A DNA stretch of 23,731 bases from an uncultured Alphaproteobacteria bacterium (GCA_903849835.1 CAINKA010000115.1:1-23731); one strand, 5' to 3'. Numbered from the stretch's first letter, positions 15,472 through 23,039 are shown. The notes: generated by a model from the letters alone, not told the origin. Numbers and translations: made by a program.

Positions 15472-16770
15472 ATGTCTAAAGGAAGAGGGCGATGGGGTGG
15501 CAAGTATGCTAGTTTGTCGCGCGAAAAAGCTGATGAAGAAGCTCGCAATCTTGCTGCAAAAAGTCAACGGGAAGATGCTTCGCCACTGAGCGCAATGAAA
15601 GAATTTTTATCCGAAAAGTCTGTTGCTGAAATTTATGATGAACGTTACGGGTTGAAAGGGTCTTATCGCTCAAGATTTGGCAAAAGAAATCCTAAGGGAG
15701 AAGCTAGAGTGGTTGCTGATGCTGTTTTGAAATCTACCCCAGATATTATGGAAAATAATACCGCGTGGGGAGAGGATGCTGTAAGAAAATCGAGAGAAGG
15801 ACGGGTTGGCGATATCGTGCCACATAGAGTTTTTCTATTTGATTTTGGATGTGGCGAAGGCAGAAGTTTGCCACTTTTTCAACAGCTGGCTAATAAATTA
15901 AAGCATCAGAAAGATGTCATGAGAGCCGGAGATACCTTGAGGGTTAAAGCTTACGATATTTCTGTCGTTGGAATAGGCGCCTATCAAACAAGATTGGAAG
16001 AGTCCGGATTTAAGCGGATGAAAGAAGGCGATTTGGCAAAAATTTATCATGATCGAGAGCTAGTTCATCTGAGGGGGCATGGGGTTTTTCGTAAAGATAA
16101 TTTGGAAGTTGAGCTACTTTCTGGAGCTCCAGAAACCACTCCTGAGCAGCTTAGGGAAGATATAAGAAGCGTTGATATCACCACAGTTCTTTTTGGTTCC
16201 GCCTCGCATATTTTTCCTTCTGATTTACGAGAGGAGTTTCTGCGTATGATTTTAGAAGTGACGAAGAATCACGTTGCGATGACCGTACCAGGCAAGGCGA
16301 TGTTTTTAGAAAATCAGAGAAGCATTCGTTTGTTTAAAGATGCACTTGGGCTTGGTGATGGCGAAATATTTTATCAACCAGATAACATGCGAGCGGGAGC
16401 GCCGTTACTGCCATACGCTCTTTATGATGCGGATACTCTAAGAAATTGTCTGAGTAGAGTTGGGGGGGGCGACTCAGATATTTCAATTTCTTCTCTCAAA
16501 GCTCATCCAACTACCGCCTCAAGATTCTGGGCCGCAGATGTTGCCGACGACGCTGTTTCGCGTTTTCTTTCGCAGATGATGAAAAGTTTTCCACAAGTTG
16601 TGAAGGCAATGCCGCAGGCAATAACCAGATCTGAATATTATGGAGTAGTTGTTAAGGGTAGTGTAAGTGCTATAGAAGAGCCGTCCGCAAAAAGTCCATC
16701 CGCAGTTTGCGGGGGTGCGATAGCTGCATCCGTTAGAAAAAGAGGTCATGCTGAAGAAATGGTTAAATAA
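15472..16770 (+). CDS. SAM-dependent methyltransferase-like protein
   Basis: I do not recognise a specific family for this 432-residue protein. FLFDFGCGEGRSLPLF (res. ~121-136) is a good class I methyltransferase motif I, and VKAYDISVVGIGAYQ may be motif II with its acidic residue. The acidic-aromatic stretch around VDITTVLFGSASHIFP could be motif IV. The first 60 residues are basic and low in hydrophobicity; the last 40 are Ser/Ala/Lys-rich. The substrate is unknown. The gene looks richer in G+C than its neighbours, and it contains a G8 tract (16462-16469) at about codon 331, which could slip and switch the frame. Its ATG is 16 bp from that of the divergent kinase. Confidence 0.55.
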   Translation: MSKGRGRWGGKYASLSREKADEEARNLAAKSQREDASPLSAMKEFLSEKSVAEIYDERYGLKGSYRSRFGKRNPKGEARVVADAVLKSTPDIMENNTAWGEDAVRKSREGRVGDIVPHRVFLFDFGCGEGRSLPLFQQLANKLKHQKDVMRAGDTLRVKAYDISVVGIGAYQTRLEESGFKRMKEGDLAKIYHDRELVHLRGHGVFRKDNLEVELLSGAPETTPEQLREDIRSVDITTVLFGSASHIFPSDLREEFLRMILEVTKNHVAMTVPGKAMFLENQRSIRLFKDALGLGDGEIFYQPDNMRAGAPLLPYALYDADTLRNCLSRVGGGDSDISISSLKAHPTTASRFWAADVADDAVSRFLSQMMKSFPQVVKAMPQAITRSEYYGVVVKGSVSAIEEPSAKSPSAVCGGAIAASVRKRGHAEEMVK

Positions 16771-16837
16771 AAAGTATGGTTGATGTTGAGCGCCACCTTG
16801 ATTTTTCGTAATTTTCTAATTCATTTTTAATTAATTC

Positions 16838-17053
16838 ATGAAACACCCGACCATCATCGCGATCCGCTTCTACCAAGCTCTCATCTCACCACTACTCGGT
16901 TCGCACAAATGCCGATTTACGCCGACATGTTCGAGTTACATGATCCAAGCGATTGAGAAAAAAGGGTTGATAAAAGGTTTGTCGCTTGGAACATGCCGCG
17001 TCTTAAAATGCCATCCCTTCTCCAAAAAAAGCGGCTTTGATCCGGTTGAATAA
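16838..17053 (+). CDS. yidD: Membrane protein insertion efficiency factor YidD
   Basis: This 71-residue protein is the complete, short YidD, a peripheral inner-membrane protein that aids YidC-dependent insertion. The signature is clear: IRFYQALISPLLGSHKCRFTPTCS then YMIQAIEKKG and the C-terminal CRVLKCHPFSKKSGFDPVE with its conserved cysteines. In many bacteria it sits between rnpA and yidC, but here those are not neighbours; it is followed 7 bp later by an ankyrin-repeat protein. The start ATG 16838 has only A/T-rich sequence before it, without a Shine-Dalgarno sequence. Confidence 0.95.
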   Translation: MKHPTIIAIRFYQALISPLLGSHKCRFTPTCSSYMIQAIEKKGLIKGLSLGTCRVLKCHPFSKKSGFDPVE

Positions 17054-17060
17054 ATCAAAC

Positions 17061-18332
17061 ATGTTTCGAATTTTTCTAACTGCTATTTGTCTCGTCTTAT
17101 TTCCGCTTGGGCTTGCTGCAAAAACTACTCAAACCCTTTCCGAAATTAATGATGATTTAAAGGCTAGAAAAGCTGAGCTAGAGCCATTCAACGAGAAGGA
17201 TGTGAAGGTTGATGTTGAATCTCTCGGGCTTGATGATCTCGATAAAAAAGAAAAAAAACCTGAGGAAAAGCCGAAAGAAAATCCAATTGTTCCAAATGCT
17301 GAGCCAGAAAAAAAGTCCGAAGGAGAGTCTCTTCAAGCTGATCCGGAAAAAAAAGAATCAATTGGAATTATCGATAAAATTAAAAATTTTCTGAATAAAA
17401 AAGATGCAGAAAAAACAGAGGAAGTAAAGCCAGCTGAAGAAGATCTGAAAAAAAAAGCAAAGACTGAAAAATACATAAATTCCCAAAAGAAAAAACAGCT
17501 GAAGAAGCGACTGGAAGAAGAAAACCGCAGAAAAAAAAATGAAGAATTACAGCGAAAAAAATTAAAAAAACTGAATGAATTGCGTGAGCAATATTTGATT
17601 AAAATCGATGCTGATTCTGGTCAAGAAAGCGAAGAAGATTCTGATGAAAATAGTGAAGAAAAAATCGTGCCGCACAAAAAAGAAATTAACAAATTCATAA
17701 CCGAAGAATTGCCGGCGCCTCCAATCTTAAATCGTTTCAGAACAGTTGAGAACATGCATATCCCAACGATTTTGACGCCGAAGGAAAAAATAGACACTTT
17801 GTTTGAAGCGATCTCGAGCGGCAATATTGGCTTCTTCAACAGCGCTTACAAAAGCGTCGATAATCCTAACGCAAAAAACCAGTTTGGAGATACGATTTTA
17901 ACTTACGCAACTCTCACTAAAAAATATTCCGTTATCGCTTCGGTTTTGAATAAAGGAGCTGATCCGAATAAAACAAACAATCTTGGCTATACGCCGCTCG
18001 ATATTGCGATCGAAATGTTGGATTCTAAAGCGCTGGAGCTTCTGATCGAAAATAAAGCTGACATCAATTACCTCGATAATTTTGGCCGAACTTACCTGAT
18101 GCATGCTGCTCGTGTTGGCTTTTTGCCAGCAGTTGAATCCTTTGTGTCGCGCGGCGCTGACGTGAATGCGATGGATAATGATGGCTTCACTGCGCTCTCA
18201 ATTGCTTATCGTCACAAGAAAGAAATCATCGTAAAATATTTGCTAAAAAATGGCGCGAAAACTTGGATTGAAAAACCTTATGATCCACAAAATCAATCTT
18301 TGATAAAAGAACTGGAAAATCGCTGGAAATAA
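17061..18332 (+). CDS. Exported ankyrin-repeat protein with a charged linker (1)
   Basis: This 423-residue protein starts at ATG 17061, which gives a signal peptide MFRIFLTAICLVLFPLGLAA; an earlier ATG at 17037 overlaps yidD and buries it. Residues ~45-190 are a Lys/Glu-rich, low-complexity and probably coiled-coil segment with KKxxLKKRLEEENRRKKN. The C-terminal 180 residues hold about four ankyrin repeats (for example GYTPLDIAIEMLDSKALELLIENKADINYLD, FGRTYLMHAARVG, DGFTALSIAYRHKKEIIVKYLLKNGA). Ankyrin repeats mediate protein binding and are common in host-associated Rickettsiales, but an exported location alone does not prove an effector role. It lies directly after yidD and before a second ankyrin protein. 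Confidence 0.8.
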   Translation: MFRIFLTAICLVLFPLGLAAKTTQTLSEINDDLKARKAELEPFNEKDVKVDVESLGLDDLDKKEKKPEEKPKENPIVPNAEPEKKSEGESLQADPEKKESIGIIDKIKNFLNKKDAEKTEEVKPAEEDLKKKAKTEKYINSQKKKQLKKRLEEENRRKKNEELQRKKLKKLNELREQYLIKIDADSGQESEEDSDENSEEKIVPHKKEINKFITEELPAPPILNRFRTVENMHIPTILTPKEKIDTLFEAISSGNIGFFNSAYKSVDNPNAKNQFGDTILTYATLTKKYSVIASVLNKGADPNKTNNLGYTPLDIAIEMLDSKALELLIENKADINYLDNFGRTYLMHAARVGFLPAVESFVSRGADVNAMDNDGFTALSIAYRHKKEIIVKYLLKNGAKTWIEKPYDPQNQSLIKELENRWK

Positions 18333-18398
18333 TTTTTTGCCAAGTCTAATTCTAACTTCGAATTCGTAATAATTTCTTTCACAAAAAAATTTTCTCCC

Positions 18399-19625
18399 TT
18401 GATTTCTCTCATTAAAAAAAATCCTCTAAATCAGCTCGGCTCTAGTCTTTGCGATAGAAGCGTTAATTACTTTTTTACGCTGCTTTTATTGTTTGGAATT
18501 TTTATTTCTAGCGAATCAATTCGCGCGCAAATCGGAAATATTTACGATGAATCAAACGGGCAAATTGCAGGAATTAATGCGCTGATGTCAGCAGTCACAA
18601 GCAATGATGTTGATGGTGTAAGATTTTTTAGCAAAGCTGGTGCAGTTTTAATTAATCAAAAAAATTTCGGTGGAGCAACTTCTTTGCACATCGCTTCTCG
18701 AGAAAAAAATTCTGAAATAGCAAAAATTCTTATCGATAACGGAGCTGATGTTAATGCGGTCGATAATGAGGGATGGACGCCTCTGATGAGAGCCGCGCTG
18801 TCCGGAAGCAGTGCGATTGTAAATCTTTTGTTGGATAAAAATGCGAAGGCGAGTGCGATTAATTCCATCGGAGAATCCGCAATAATTCATGCCACTTCTT
18901 CTGATTGCAGCGACTGTTTGAGTGCGATGTTTACGAAATTTAATTTTATGAATGAGATGGAAGTTTCTGCGCTTAAGTCACAACTCACCGATGCTTTCGT
19001 GATCGCAAGAAATCGCGAAAACCAAGTGGCGCAAGCGTTACTGGAAGCTTATCTCGATCGCGTGATAAAAATGTCGCCGCTGCTACAAAGAAGTTTTGAC
19101 GAAACAAAAGTTGCTGATGAAGAAAAAATTATCGATGATAGCGCTACAAAAAAATCAATTGAAAAAGCAGAGCAAAAATCGATCAAAAGAATTTTTAAAA
19201 TAGTTTCTCCCGATGGAGTTTTGCAAATTACGGAAGAAAAAGTTCCGATGATTGTCACTCCGCAAGAAGATGACAGAGCCGCTGTTCAGAAAGAGTCCCA
19301 TGATGTTGTAACGCAAGATTTAGACATCGCATCAACTCCTAAAAATAAGAAATTTAAATTTGTTTCGGGCGCGGAAAAACAATCTGTTGAGCCGGCAAAT
19401 CCAGTTAAGATTGAAAAAAAAGAAGTTCCAAAAATTACTGAAATAAAAAATTCAGAACCAAAAGCTAAAATTTTTAAATTCAATCAAGGTCCAAGCGGGC
19501 AGGCTGCTCAGGCTCAACCAGAAGTCGTAACTCCAATTTCTGAGCCCGTAAAACAAACTCCGAAACCAAGATTTAAATTCACTCAAGGTCCAAACGACAT
19601 AGAGCATAAAGAGCTCGTTCACTAG
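18399..19625 (+). CDS. Exported ankyrin-repeat protein with repeated FKF-motif tail (2)
   Basis: The start is a TTG at 18399, chosen because the frame has no earlier ATG that keeps the N-terminal hydrophobic helix (YFFTLLLLFGIFISS, then ESIRAQIG as a plausible cleavage region). The product is 408 residues. Three ankyrin repeats follow (about res. 60-170: GATSLHIASREKNSEIAKILIDNGADVNAVD, EGWTPLMRAALSGSSAIVNLLLDKNA). The second half is charged and Pro-rich, with a repeated short motif: IFKIVSPDG, KFKFVSGAEK, IFKFNQGPSG, RFKFTQGPND. The function is unknown. It follows the first ankyrin gene in the same direction and both seem exported, so they may act together. Confidence 0.75.
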   Translation: MISLIKKNPLNQLGSSLCDRSVNYFFTLLLLFGIFISSESIRAQIGNIYDESNGQIAGINALMSAVTSNDVDGVRFFSKAGAVLINQKNFGGATSLHIASREKNSEIAKILIDNGADVNAVDNEGWTPLMRAALSGSSAIVNLLLDKNAKASAINSIGESAIIHATSSDCSDCLSAMFTKFNFMNEMEVSALKSQLTDAFVIARNRENQVAQALLEAYLDRVIKMSPLLQRSFDETKVADEEKIIDDSATKKSIEKAEQKSIKRIFKIVSPDGVLQITEEKVPMIVTPQEDDRAAVQKESHDVVTQDLDIASTPKNKKFKFVSGAEKQSVEPANPVKIEKKEVPKITEIKNSEPKAKIFKFNQGPSGQAAQAQPEVVTPISEPVKQTPKPRFKFTQGPNDIEHKELVH

Positions 19626-19648
19626 CGCTGTTCTCACAACTTTCCCAC

Positions 19649-20233
19649 ATGAGCATCATCCTTCAAACAGAGCGCCTGCAAGCCAAACTCGTCGATCACT
19701 CTAACGAAAAACACGTGATCGATTTATATTCCAAAAAAGAAAATGTTGAATTTCTTGAAGGCATTGATGTTGAGGCTGATATCAGACTTTCCAAGGAGTG
19801 TTACAGCGCTTACAAAAAATTCGGCAGTTACCTAATTTTCGAAAATAAAACTGATAAATTTATTGGATTCGGTGGAATTCAAAAACAAGAACCGATGGCG
19901 GATGGATCACTTGCTTTGACCAATCACGACGTAGAATTTTTAATCCTGATAGACCGTGAGGCCATAGGGAAGGGCTATGCCTACGAATTTTGCTCTGCCT
20001 TTTTTTATCAACTTTTTAAGTCGTTTTCAAATTTATCAGTGCCAGCTCGCGTGGATAAAAAAAATTCATCCTGCATCGGATTGCTAAAAAAACTTGGCTT
20101 CGTTTTGGAAGGAGAAATCGACTACCATGTTTATGGAAATAAATTTTTTTTATTTCGTTTGGATTCAGAACTTTTTCACCTCTCAAAGCTCGAGAAAAAA
20201 TCACTCACGCTTTCATCAAGCAGTTTTTCGTAA
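19649..20233 (+). CDS. GNAT-family N-acetyltransferase
   Basis: This 194-residue protein resembles the RimJ/RimL-type GNAT acetyltransferases (Acetyltransf_3), which transfer an acetyl group from acetyl-CoA to an amine. It begins ILQTERLQAKLVDHSN, typical of the family, then has FIGFGGIQ on the central strand, EFLILIDREAIGKGYAYE as the acetyl-CoA-binding loop (in place of the usual RGxGxA) and SSCIGLLKKLGFVLEGEI near the end (N/S-x-x-S-x-x-x-L-x-K-x-G-F). The substrate is not predictable. The last 25 codons contain a 24-bp segment that recurs downstream, and the stop lies in a terminator-like hairpin, so the C-terminus may have been extended or altered by local duplication. Confidence 0.78.
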   Translation: MSIILQTERLQAKLVDHSNEKHVIDLYSKKENVEFLEGIDVEADIRLSKECYSAYKKFGSYLIFENKTDKFIGFGGIQKQEPMADGSLALTNHDVEFLILIDREAIGKGYAYEFCSAFFYQLFKSFSNLSVPARVDKKNSSCIGLLKKLGFVLEGEIDYHVYGNKFFLFRLDSELFHLSKLEKKSLTLSSSSFS

Positions 20234-20247
20234 AACTTTTTGAGAGG
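20179..20247 (+). terminator. Possible hairpin at the GNAT gene end
   Basis: CCTCTCAAA (20179-20187) can pair with TTTGAGAGG (20239-20247), spanning the stop codon of the GNAT gene with a 51-nt loop. The downstream sequence is A/T-rich. The long loop makes an ordinary intrinsic terminator doubtful. Confidence 0.3.
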
Positions 20248-20275
20248 CGTAAAAATAATTTTTGGATTTTTCTTT

Positions 20276-20313
20276 TGAGGTTCAAAATTTCCAATGAGGT
20301 TCAAAATTTCCAA
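20276..20313. repeat. Perfect 19-bp tandem duplication
   Basis: TGAGGTTCAAAATTTCCAA occurs twice head to tail without mismatch. Immediately after it lies a second copy of part of the GNAT gene 3' end (20316-20339), so this segment seems to have grown by short duplications. Confidence 0.9.
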
Positions 20314-20384
20314 AACTCGAGAAAAAATCACTCACGCTTAATTCTCTCATAAGGCATATTATGTAAAACATGATGGTGTTTTAT

Positions 20385-20448
20385 TGTAGGGGCTGGCCTT
20401 GTGCCAGCCTGTAGTGCCAAGCCTGTGGTCAACCACAAGGGTTGACCA
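20385..20448. repeat. REP-like double hairpin
   Basis: The 25-bp stretch 20385-20409 (contains GGCTGGCCTTGTGCCAGCC) is an inverted copy of 8803-8827 with one mismatch. Next to it a perfect 9-bp stem TGGTCAACC/GGTTGACCA has the loop ACAAG. Both look like dispersed intergenic repeat modules. Confidence 0.75.
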
Positions 20449-20658
20449 TACAAAATTCCAGCCACTGCGAATTTTATTAAAAAAGTAAAACCATTCTAAA
20501 GGTTTTTGACTTTCTAGAAAGCCAATTGCTAAAGTGACCTTCCCAAAATTTTTTACTTTTTAGATTTCTTACTTTTGGGTTTGGTCAAGAAAATTTGAAA
20601 AAATAATTTCAAATTTCTTGGCCAAATTTTTTGCTCGTACCAAAAACTTTAAAAAAGT

Positions 20659-20689
20659 TTGAGCACCCTTCTCTACTCATTTTAAGAAT
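20659..20689 (+). promoter_or_regulatory. Weak candidate promoter of tRNA-Leu
   Basis: TTGAGC (20659-20664) and AAGAAT (20684-20689) lie 19 bp apart and end 9 bp before the mature 5' end of tRNA-Leu at 20699. Each hexamer matches sigma70 consensus at only four positions and the spacing is long. Confidence 0.25.
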
Positions 20690-20698
20690 CCTTAGAAT

Positions 20699-20785
20699 GC
20701 CTCTGTGGCGGAATTGGTAGACGCGATAGACTCAAAATCTATTGTCCTTTAGGACGTGTCCGTTCGATTCGGATCGGAGGTACCA
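20699..20785 (+). tRNA. tRNA-Leu (anticodon CAA)
   Basis: This 87-nt gene folds as a class II tRNA. The acceptor stem is GCCTCTG/CGGAGGT (with G-U pairs), the D region TGGCGGAATTGGTAGACGC is typical for Leu, and the anticodon arm ATAGA-CTCAAAA-TCTAT has anticodon CAA. A short variable arm follows (TGTCCTTTAGGACG), then the T arm GTCCG-TTCGATT-CGGAT, and CCA is encoded. It reads UUG codons. It lies 19 bp upstream of the GTG start of uppP, so the two may share a transcript. Confidence 0.97.
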
Positions 20786-20804
20786 AACTTCAAGAAAATA
20801 AAAA

Positions 20805-21602
20805 GTGCTGAATTTTATCGATCTCCTCAAAGCTGTTTTTCTTGGAATTGTTGAAGGTCTAACGGAATTTATTCCAGTCTCTTCAACCGCGCATTTGTTG
20901 ATCTCATCACATCTCATCGATTTCCAATCAATCAAAAATAATTTATTTGAAATCGTAATTCAGTTCGGAGCGATTCTCGCAATTTGCGTAATTTATCGTC
21001 AGAAAATTTTTTCACTTATCCTGAATTTTAAAGAAAAAAATCAGCAAAAATTTATTCTGAATTTAGTTTTAGCCTTTCTTCCTGCCGCTATATTTGGCGC
21101 GCTTTTTCACGGATTGATAAAGAAATTTCTTTTCTCCAATTTAGTGATTGCGATTGCGCTAATTTTCGGCGGCATTGTGATGATTTTTATCGATCGTAAA
21201 CCGCGAAAATCTGAAGTTGAAAATCTAGATAACATCAAACCACTCTCTGCTTTTTACATCGGATTATTCCAATGCATCGCGATGATTCCGGGAGTTTCGA
21301 GATCGGGAGCAACCATAATCGGAGGGCTTTTACTTGGATTGAACAGAAAATCTGCTACTGAATTTTCCTTCTTTTTAGCAATTCCAACAATTGCTGCAGC
21401 AAGTCTTTACGATCTTTTCAAAAACTCTGCGGAGCTTACAACCGCAAATATCGAGCTAATTTTAATCGGATTACTCGCATCGTTTTTTTCAGCAATTTTG
21501 GTGATCAAATGGTTCGTTAATTTTGTCAGTAAAAATAATTTTGTGCCTTTTGGCATCTACAGAATAGCGGTTGGAATCCTAATTTTACTTTTTATTGCCT
21601 AG
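20805..21602 (+). CDS. uppP: Undecaprenyl-diphosphatase
   Basis: UppP (BacA) dephosphorylates undecaprenyl diphosphate, recycling the lipid carrier for peptidoglycan and other wall polymers at the inner membrane. The 265-residue product is multi-pass, with the signature FLGIVEGLTEFIPVSSTAHL near the N-terminus (catalytic Glu region) and IPGVSRSGATIIGGLLLGL around residue 165 (catalytic Arg/Ser region). The start is GTG at 20805, which gives the usual N-terminus (MLNFIDLLKAV). The length is typical and the C-terminus looks complete. Only one base separates its TAG from the ATG of the DnaE C-terminal fragment, a junction that may be recent. Confidence 0.95.
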   Translation: MLNFIDLLKAVFLGIVEGLTEFIPVSSTAHLLISSHLIDFQSIKNNLFEIVIQFGAILAICVIYRQKIFSLILNFKEKNQQKFILNLVLAFLPAAIFGALFHGLIKKFLFSNLVIAIALIFGGIVMIFIDRKPRKSEVENLDNIKPLSAFYIGLFQCIAMIPGVSRSGATIIGGLLLGLNRKSATEFSFFLAIPTIAAASLYDLFKNSAELTTANIELILIGLLASFFSAILVIKWFVNFVSKNNFVPFGIYRIAVGILILLFIA

Positions 21603-21603
21603 C

Positions 21604-22746
21604 ATGTCGCAAGAAAAATTTGCCATCAGATTTGGACTTGGTGCAATAAAAGCCGTTGGTTTTGGCATGATGGAAAATGTGATAAAAGAGCGTGTTGCCA
21701 ATGGAACTTTTAAAGATGTTTACGATTTTGCTGAAAGATTAGATCCGCGTTCAATCAATAAAAAATCCATAGAAGCCCTTGCCAAATCTGGCTCTTTCGA
21801 CTCATTACATAAAAATCGCTGCCAAATTTCGGAATCATTCGAAATGCTTTCTGCTTACTCAACTCAAAAAAAAGAGGAAGCTTCATCCAACCAAATGAGC
21901 TTATTTAGCGGGCTTCCCGAAGGAAATTCAAAACCAGAATTAAAAAAAGTTTCCGATTGGAATAAGGCTGGACGTCTTCAAAAAGAATTCGAAGCATTCG
22001 GATTTTTTTTAAACGAACACCCTCTTGATGACCATATTTCTGATCTAAAAAAACGCGGCGCAATCTTTTCTGACAAGCTTGAGCGGGATGAGCTTATCGA
22101 CGGAAACTTAGTAAAAATGGCGGGAGTAATTGCTGCCAGCAAGCACCGCTCAGGGCCACGCGGACGTTTCGCTTATCTCTCAATTTCTGATCCATTCGGA
22201 ATTTTTGAAGCGATGATTTTTGATGAAGCCTTGATTACATCAGTTCGTGATATTTTGGTCGATGGAACTGCGGTTGCTCTTGAATGCTTGATTCGTAAGG
22301 ATGAAGGCGGTGTCAGAATTTTAGTTCGTGACGTAAAAAAGATGGATGATTTTATCAGAAACACCCAAGCGCAGGAAAAAGATTTTGAGGATATTAAAAA
22401 ACAGCCAGCGCGTTCGAACTATAAAAACCGTGACTCCAACCGTGATAATAAATTCAATCGCGAATCTTCTGCTCCAATAATTTTATCGCCGATAGTTGAG
22501 AAAAAGATCTTCTCTGCGATTGAAATAGAAATAAAAACTTTAGATTCTCTTCCCGTCATCAAAGCCCTGCTCTCTAGGGTTCAAACTGAGGATGGTTCCA
22601 AAAAATCTAGCAAAGTTTTTTTTGTAATTCAGCAAAATGAAAAAATTTCTAAAGTTGAATTGCCGCAAAAATATTTGTTTGGAGAAGCGGAAGTTTTAAA
22701 AATCAAACATGCTTTTGGCGTTGTGGATGTGAGGGTTATTTTTTAG
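21604..22746 (+). CDS. dnaE: DNA polymerase III alpha subunit, stand-alone C-terminal fragment
   Basis: This 380-residue ORF corresponds to roughly the last third of DnaE, the replicative polymerase. It starts at the fingers/HhH boundary (FAIRFGLGAIKAVG, then FAERLDPRSINKKSIEALAKSGSFD) and continues with the beta-clamp-binding motif QMSLF (res. 97-101), KEFEAFGFFLNEHPL, the OB fold (RGRFAYLSISDPFG, EAMIFDE) and the C-terminal tau-interacting region. The PHP, palm and thumb domains, with the catalytic aspartates, are absent; uppP occupies the upstream sequence. The frame is open throughout and ends naturally, so decay is not advanced. It may be a duplicated fragment, one half of a split dnaE, or a remnant left by rearrangement. 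Confidence 0.85.
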   Translation: MSQEKFAIRFGLGAIKAVGFGMMENVIKERVANGTFKDVYDFAERLDPRSINKKSIEALAKSGSFDSLHKNRCQISESFEMLSAYSTQKKEEASSNQMSLFSGLPEGNSKPELKKVSDWNKAGRLQKEFEAFGFFLNEHPLDDHISDLKKRGAIFSDKLERDELIDGNLVKMAGVIAASKHRSGPRGRFAYLSISDPFGIFEAMIFDEALITSVRDILVDGTAVALECLIRKDEGGVRILVRDVKKMDDFIRNTQAQEKDFEDIKKQPARSNYKNRDSNRDNKFNRESSAPIILSPIVEKKIFSAIEIEIKTLDSLPVIKALLSRVQTEDGSKKSSKVFFVIQQNEKISKVELPQKYLFGEAEVLKIKHAFGVVDVRVIF

Positions 22747-23039
22747 GCAATCAATTGTGCGATCGATAAGTCCACGATGTCATGCTAAGCCTGTCGAAGC
22801 ATGATTCTTGAACACCGCACCACGAATCATGCTTCGACAGGCTCAGCATGACATCGTGGATTGGTTTTATAGTTAACGACTTGCAATTAGCTTTTTAATT
22901 TCTAGGTTGCACGACCTTCTTTGGCTTAGGTTTTTTTACCGAAAGTTCGGAGTTTTTTTTATCGCGGGGTAGAGCAGCCCCAGTTTGCGCAAGCAAACAA
23001 AACAAATGCTTACCGAGCGAAAGTTCGGAGTTTTTTTAT
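22747..23039. other. Non-coding region between dnaE fragment and tRNA-fMet
   Basis: No credible ORF is present. It contains the palindrome 22772-22859, an A/T-rich stretch, a truncated 5' copy of the tRNA-fMet region (22940-22980), a GTTTGC-GCAA-GCAAAC hairpin (22984-22999) and the second upstream repeat. CCGAAAGTTCGG followed by a T8 run (22939-22960) looks like a small terminator. Confidence 0.7.
22772..22859. repeat. 88-bp palindrome with GTCATGCTGAGCC-type arms
   Basis: The arms 22772-22807 and 22824-22859 are 36-bp inverted repeats with one mismatch and a 16-nt loop. They contain the same core as the hairpin at 8928-9000 (right arm TCATGCTTCGACAGGCTCAG). It begins 25 bp after the stop of the dnaE fragment and probably acts as its terminator. 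The flanks do not match the roughly 165-bp element, so the core hairpin can exist alone. Confidence 0.9.

Larger units (their letters stand above)
20234..20698. other. 465-bp repeat-rich non-coding region
   Basis: I see no credible ORF. It holds, in order: a perfect tandem duplication of the 19-mer TGAGGTTCAAAATTTCCAA (20276-20294 and 20295-20313); a second copy (20316-20339) of a 24-bp GNAT-gene segment (20189-20212, beginning CTCGAGAAAAAATC); a REP-like hairpin GGCTGGCCTTGTGCCAGCC (20391-20409); a second hairpin TGGTCAACC/GGTTGACCA (20426-20448); the palindrome CTTTCTAGAAAG (20510-20521); and a stem of about 20 bp (20580-20600 with 20607-20626). The end carries the tRNA-Leu upstream region. 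Confidence 0.8.

Noticed and set aside
20510..20521. CTTTCTAGAAAG as an operator
   Set aside because: A 12-bp palindrome in A+T-rich DNA is not rare, and it is about 190 bp from the nearest gene start.
22912..22920. ACGACCTTC as an inverted tRNA-fMet fragment
   Set aside because: Only 9 bp match the reverse complement of the anticodon/variable region (GAAGGTCGT); this is too short to exclude chance.
22907..22935. Sigma70 promoter for tRNA-fMet (TTGCAC...)
   Set aside because: No acceptable -10 box at a proper distance, and a hairpin plus T-run lies between it and the tRNA.
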